Source: Adiantum capillus-veneris (lineage: Eukaryota; Streptophyta; Polypodiopsida; Polypodiales; Pteridaceae). From it: a stretch of DNA of 64,000 bases. Of the stretch, positions 62,953 through 64,000 are shown one piece after another (position 1 is the stretch's first letter; each line of letters starts with the position of its first letter). The DNA lies in contig CM043958.1 in assembly GCA_014529385.2 (NCBI GenBank), forward strand, positions 152,613,293 to 152,677,292, given 5' to 3'. Below the pieces are notes generated by a model, which worked only from the letters and a program-made list of their open reading frames with translations, was not told the DNA's origin and made no database searches. A program made the position numbers and the translations under genes.

Positions 62953-64000
62953 AGACTTTGGTGATAGGAGCATAGCTTGACACTCCTGATTTATCGGCTA
63001 TTGCTACTATGTGGCCTTACCCAAGTTACTCGCCCTAATTTAACTTGCAAGTTTCTGTCTCTAACGTGGGCTCCACTAGAGTCATAATTGATTGCATCAA
63101 ATCCTGACATGCACACCATCTACCCTTGTATTTCGCCTCGCTGTTTGCAATAAGCATACACTGCACCTATCGCTTTGATCATTGGGTCTACCCCAATTGT
63201 GCTTTTTGCACGCTGTAACTCTTGCTCCACAAGATCTATAGCATTGTCTCAACTCTCCATGTATTGCTTATGTTGCCAATTTCGTAACCATCTCAAAGCC
63301 TTGCGTTCAACTGACCTTGACTCCCAACACGCATGTATTTGTTTTGACTAGATTATTTGCTAGTTGCTCAACATAATCTTTTTTGTACTCTATGCCACGT
63401 GCAGTCCATGCTAGCTTGCACCTACCATGTCTAACCATCTCTTAAATGGTGTGTCATTTTTGCCACATCATATTCTTAAAAGTCTCTGTGGTCCTTGTTC
63501 CCATTACTACATCTAGTGACAATTCAACAGCCAAGGATCTCACTCTTGGAAAATAAAATGAAGGTTTACTTAATGCAAAAGCCATTGTGGTCTATCGTTG
63601 AGGGGCGAAGAGTACAAAGAAGGCAACACGATACAATGTACAACTAAGGATAAGCAAGCTCAATGTCTTGTTTACTTCACTCCATGATGATAAATTTATG
63701 CAATATCATGACAATTGCACCATTGCATACAACACATGGATCACCTTAGAGAGGCGTTTTTAGAGTTATTGACAAGAATTCCAAGATTGTATTGAAAATA
63801 AAACTCCATTATCTCCTTGCAATTGGAAAGATAAATTTAATATCGATTAAGTAGGCATTCATCCAAGAGTGATAATAATACCCAGGTAAAATTCTCTTCT
63901 CCTTTTTTAAACATCTTTCTCAGGACATAATTTGGATGATCCATTGTAAGAATTCATTGATTGCGAGTTGGCTAGAGGCTTTCTTTTGGCATGGAGACAA
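62953..64000 (+). repeat. Continuation of the unit A family beyond the right arm
   Basis: Non-coding unit A internal sequence ('CCCAAGTTACTCGCCC', 'AGATGAGCAAGC'-like text near 63650), followed by the start of another antisense RNase H relic at the window end. A jump of several hundred bases relative to 59640-60080 is visible at about 63520. No gene seen. Confidence 0.75.

Overview
This window is plant nuclear DNA, most likely from a fern or another seed-free land plant. That placement is an inference. It rests on a land-plant clade-A PP2C gene with short introns, a long decayed array of the PPR type that is very abundant in seed-free plants (units of the form 'DAITYACILKACG ... NALVDMYAKCGA'), and dense nested LTR retrotransposons. 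There are no bacterial genes, rRNAs, CRISPR arrays or operons. Only one gene looks intact: a four-exon PP2C-type protein phosphatase on the minus strand (41572-43541).

Layout. (1) 1-7889: three head-to-tail copies of a ~2.75-2.8 kb unit. Each has an LTR-like block, a primer-binding-like site, non-coding DNA rich in microsatellites, and an antisense Ty3 RNase H relic. The third copy is split by a clean solo LTR (6125-7693) with a 5-bp target duplication. (2) 7890-20967: a 5'-truncated, decayed giant Ty3/gypsy element. It has two gag zinc knuckles, protease, RT-RNase H, an integrase with two zinc-binding modules, a second retropepsin-like domain after integrase, a 2.4-kb non-coding stretch with dispersed 20-bp palindromes, a ~3-kb 3' coiled-coil ORF, a polypurine tract and a 3' LTR. 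(3) 20968-29290: a second Ty3 element (same family as the solo LTR), broken by the first element on its left and by a chromodomain-bearing Ty3 element (23956-29290) on its right. (4) About 29880-31400: a Ty1/copia relic on the minus strand. (5) About 32560-37920: a PPR pseudogene array on the minus strand, followed by a ~98-bp minisatellite (37938-38510). (6) 41572-43541: the PP2C gene, with an overlapping upstream ORF and a GC-AG first intron. (7) 45339-48387: a truncated LTR and a deleted Ty1/copia element. (8) 48388-62952: a near-perfect inverted repeat with 6.6-kb arms around a 1.36-kb spacer, itself built from the same LTR, gag and RNase H pieces. The left family continues to the end of the window.

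The retroelement genes are all broken by stops and frameshifts, so each is annotated as a pseudogene. The only functional unit that can be argued from sequence is the phosphatase, whose family acts in abscisic-acid signalling. The most unusual items are the large inverted repeat, the domain architecture of the first Ty3 element, and its palindrome series.
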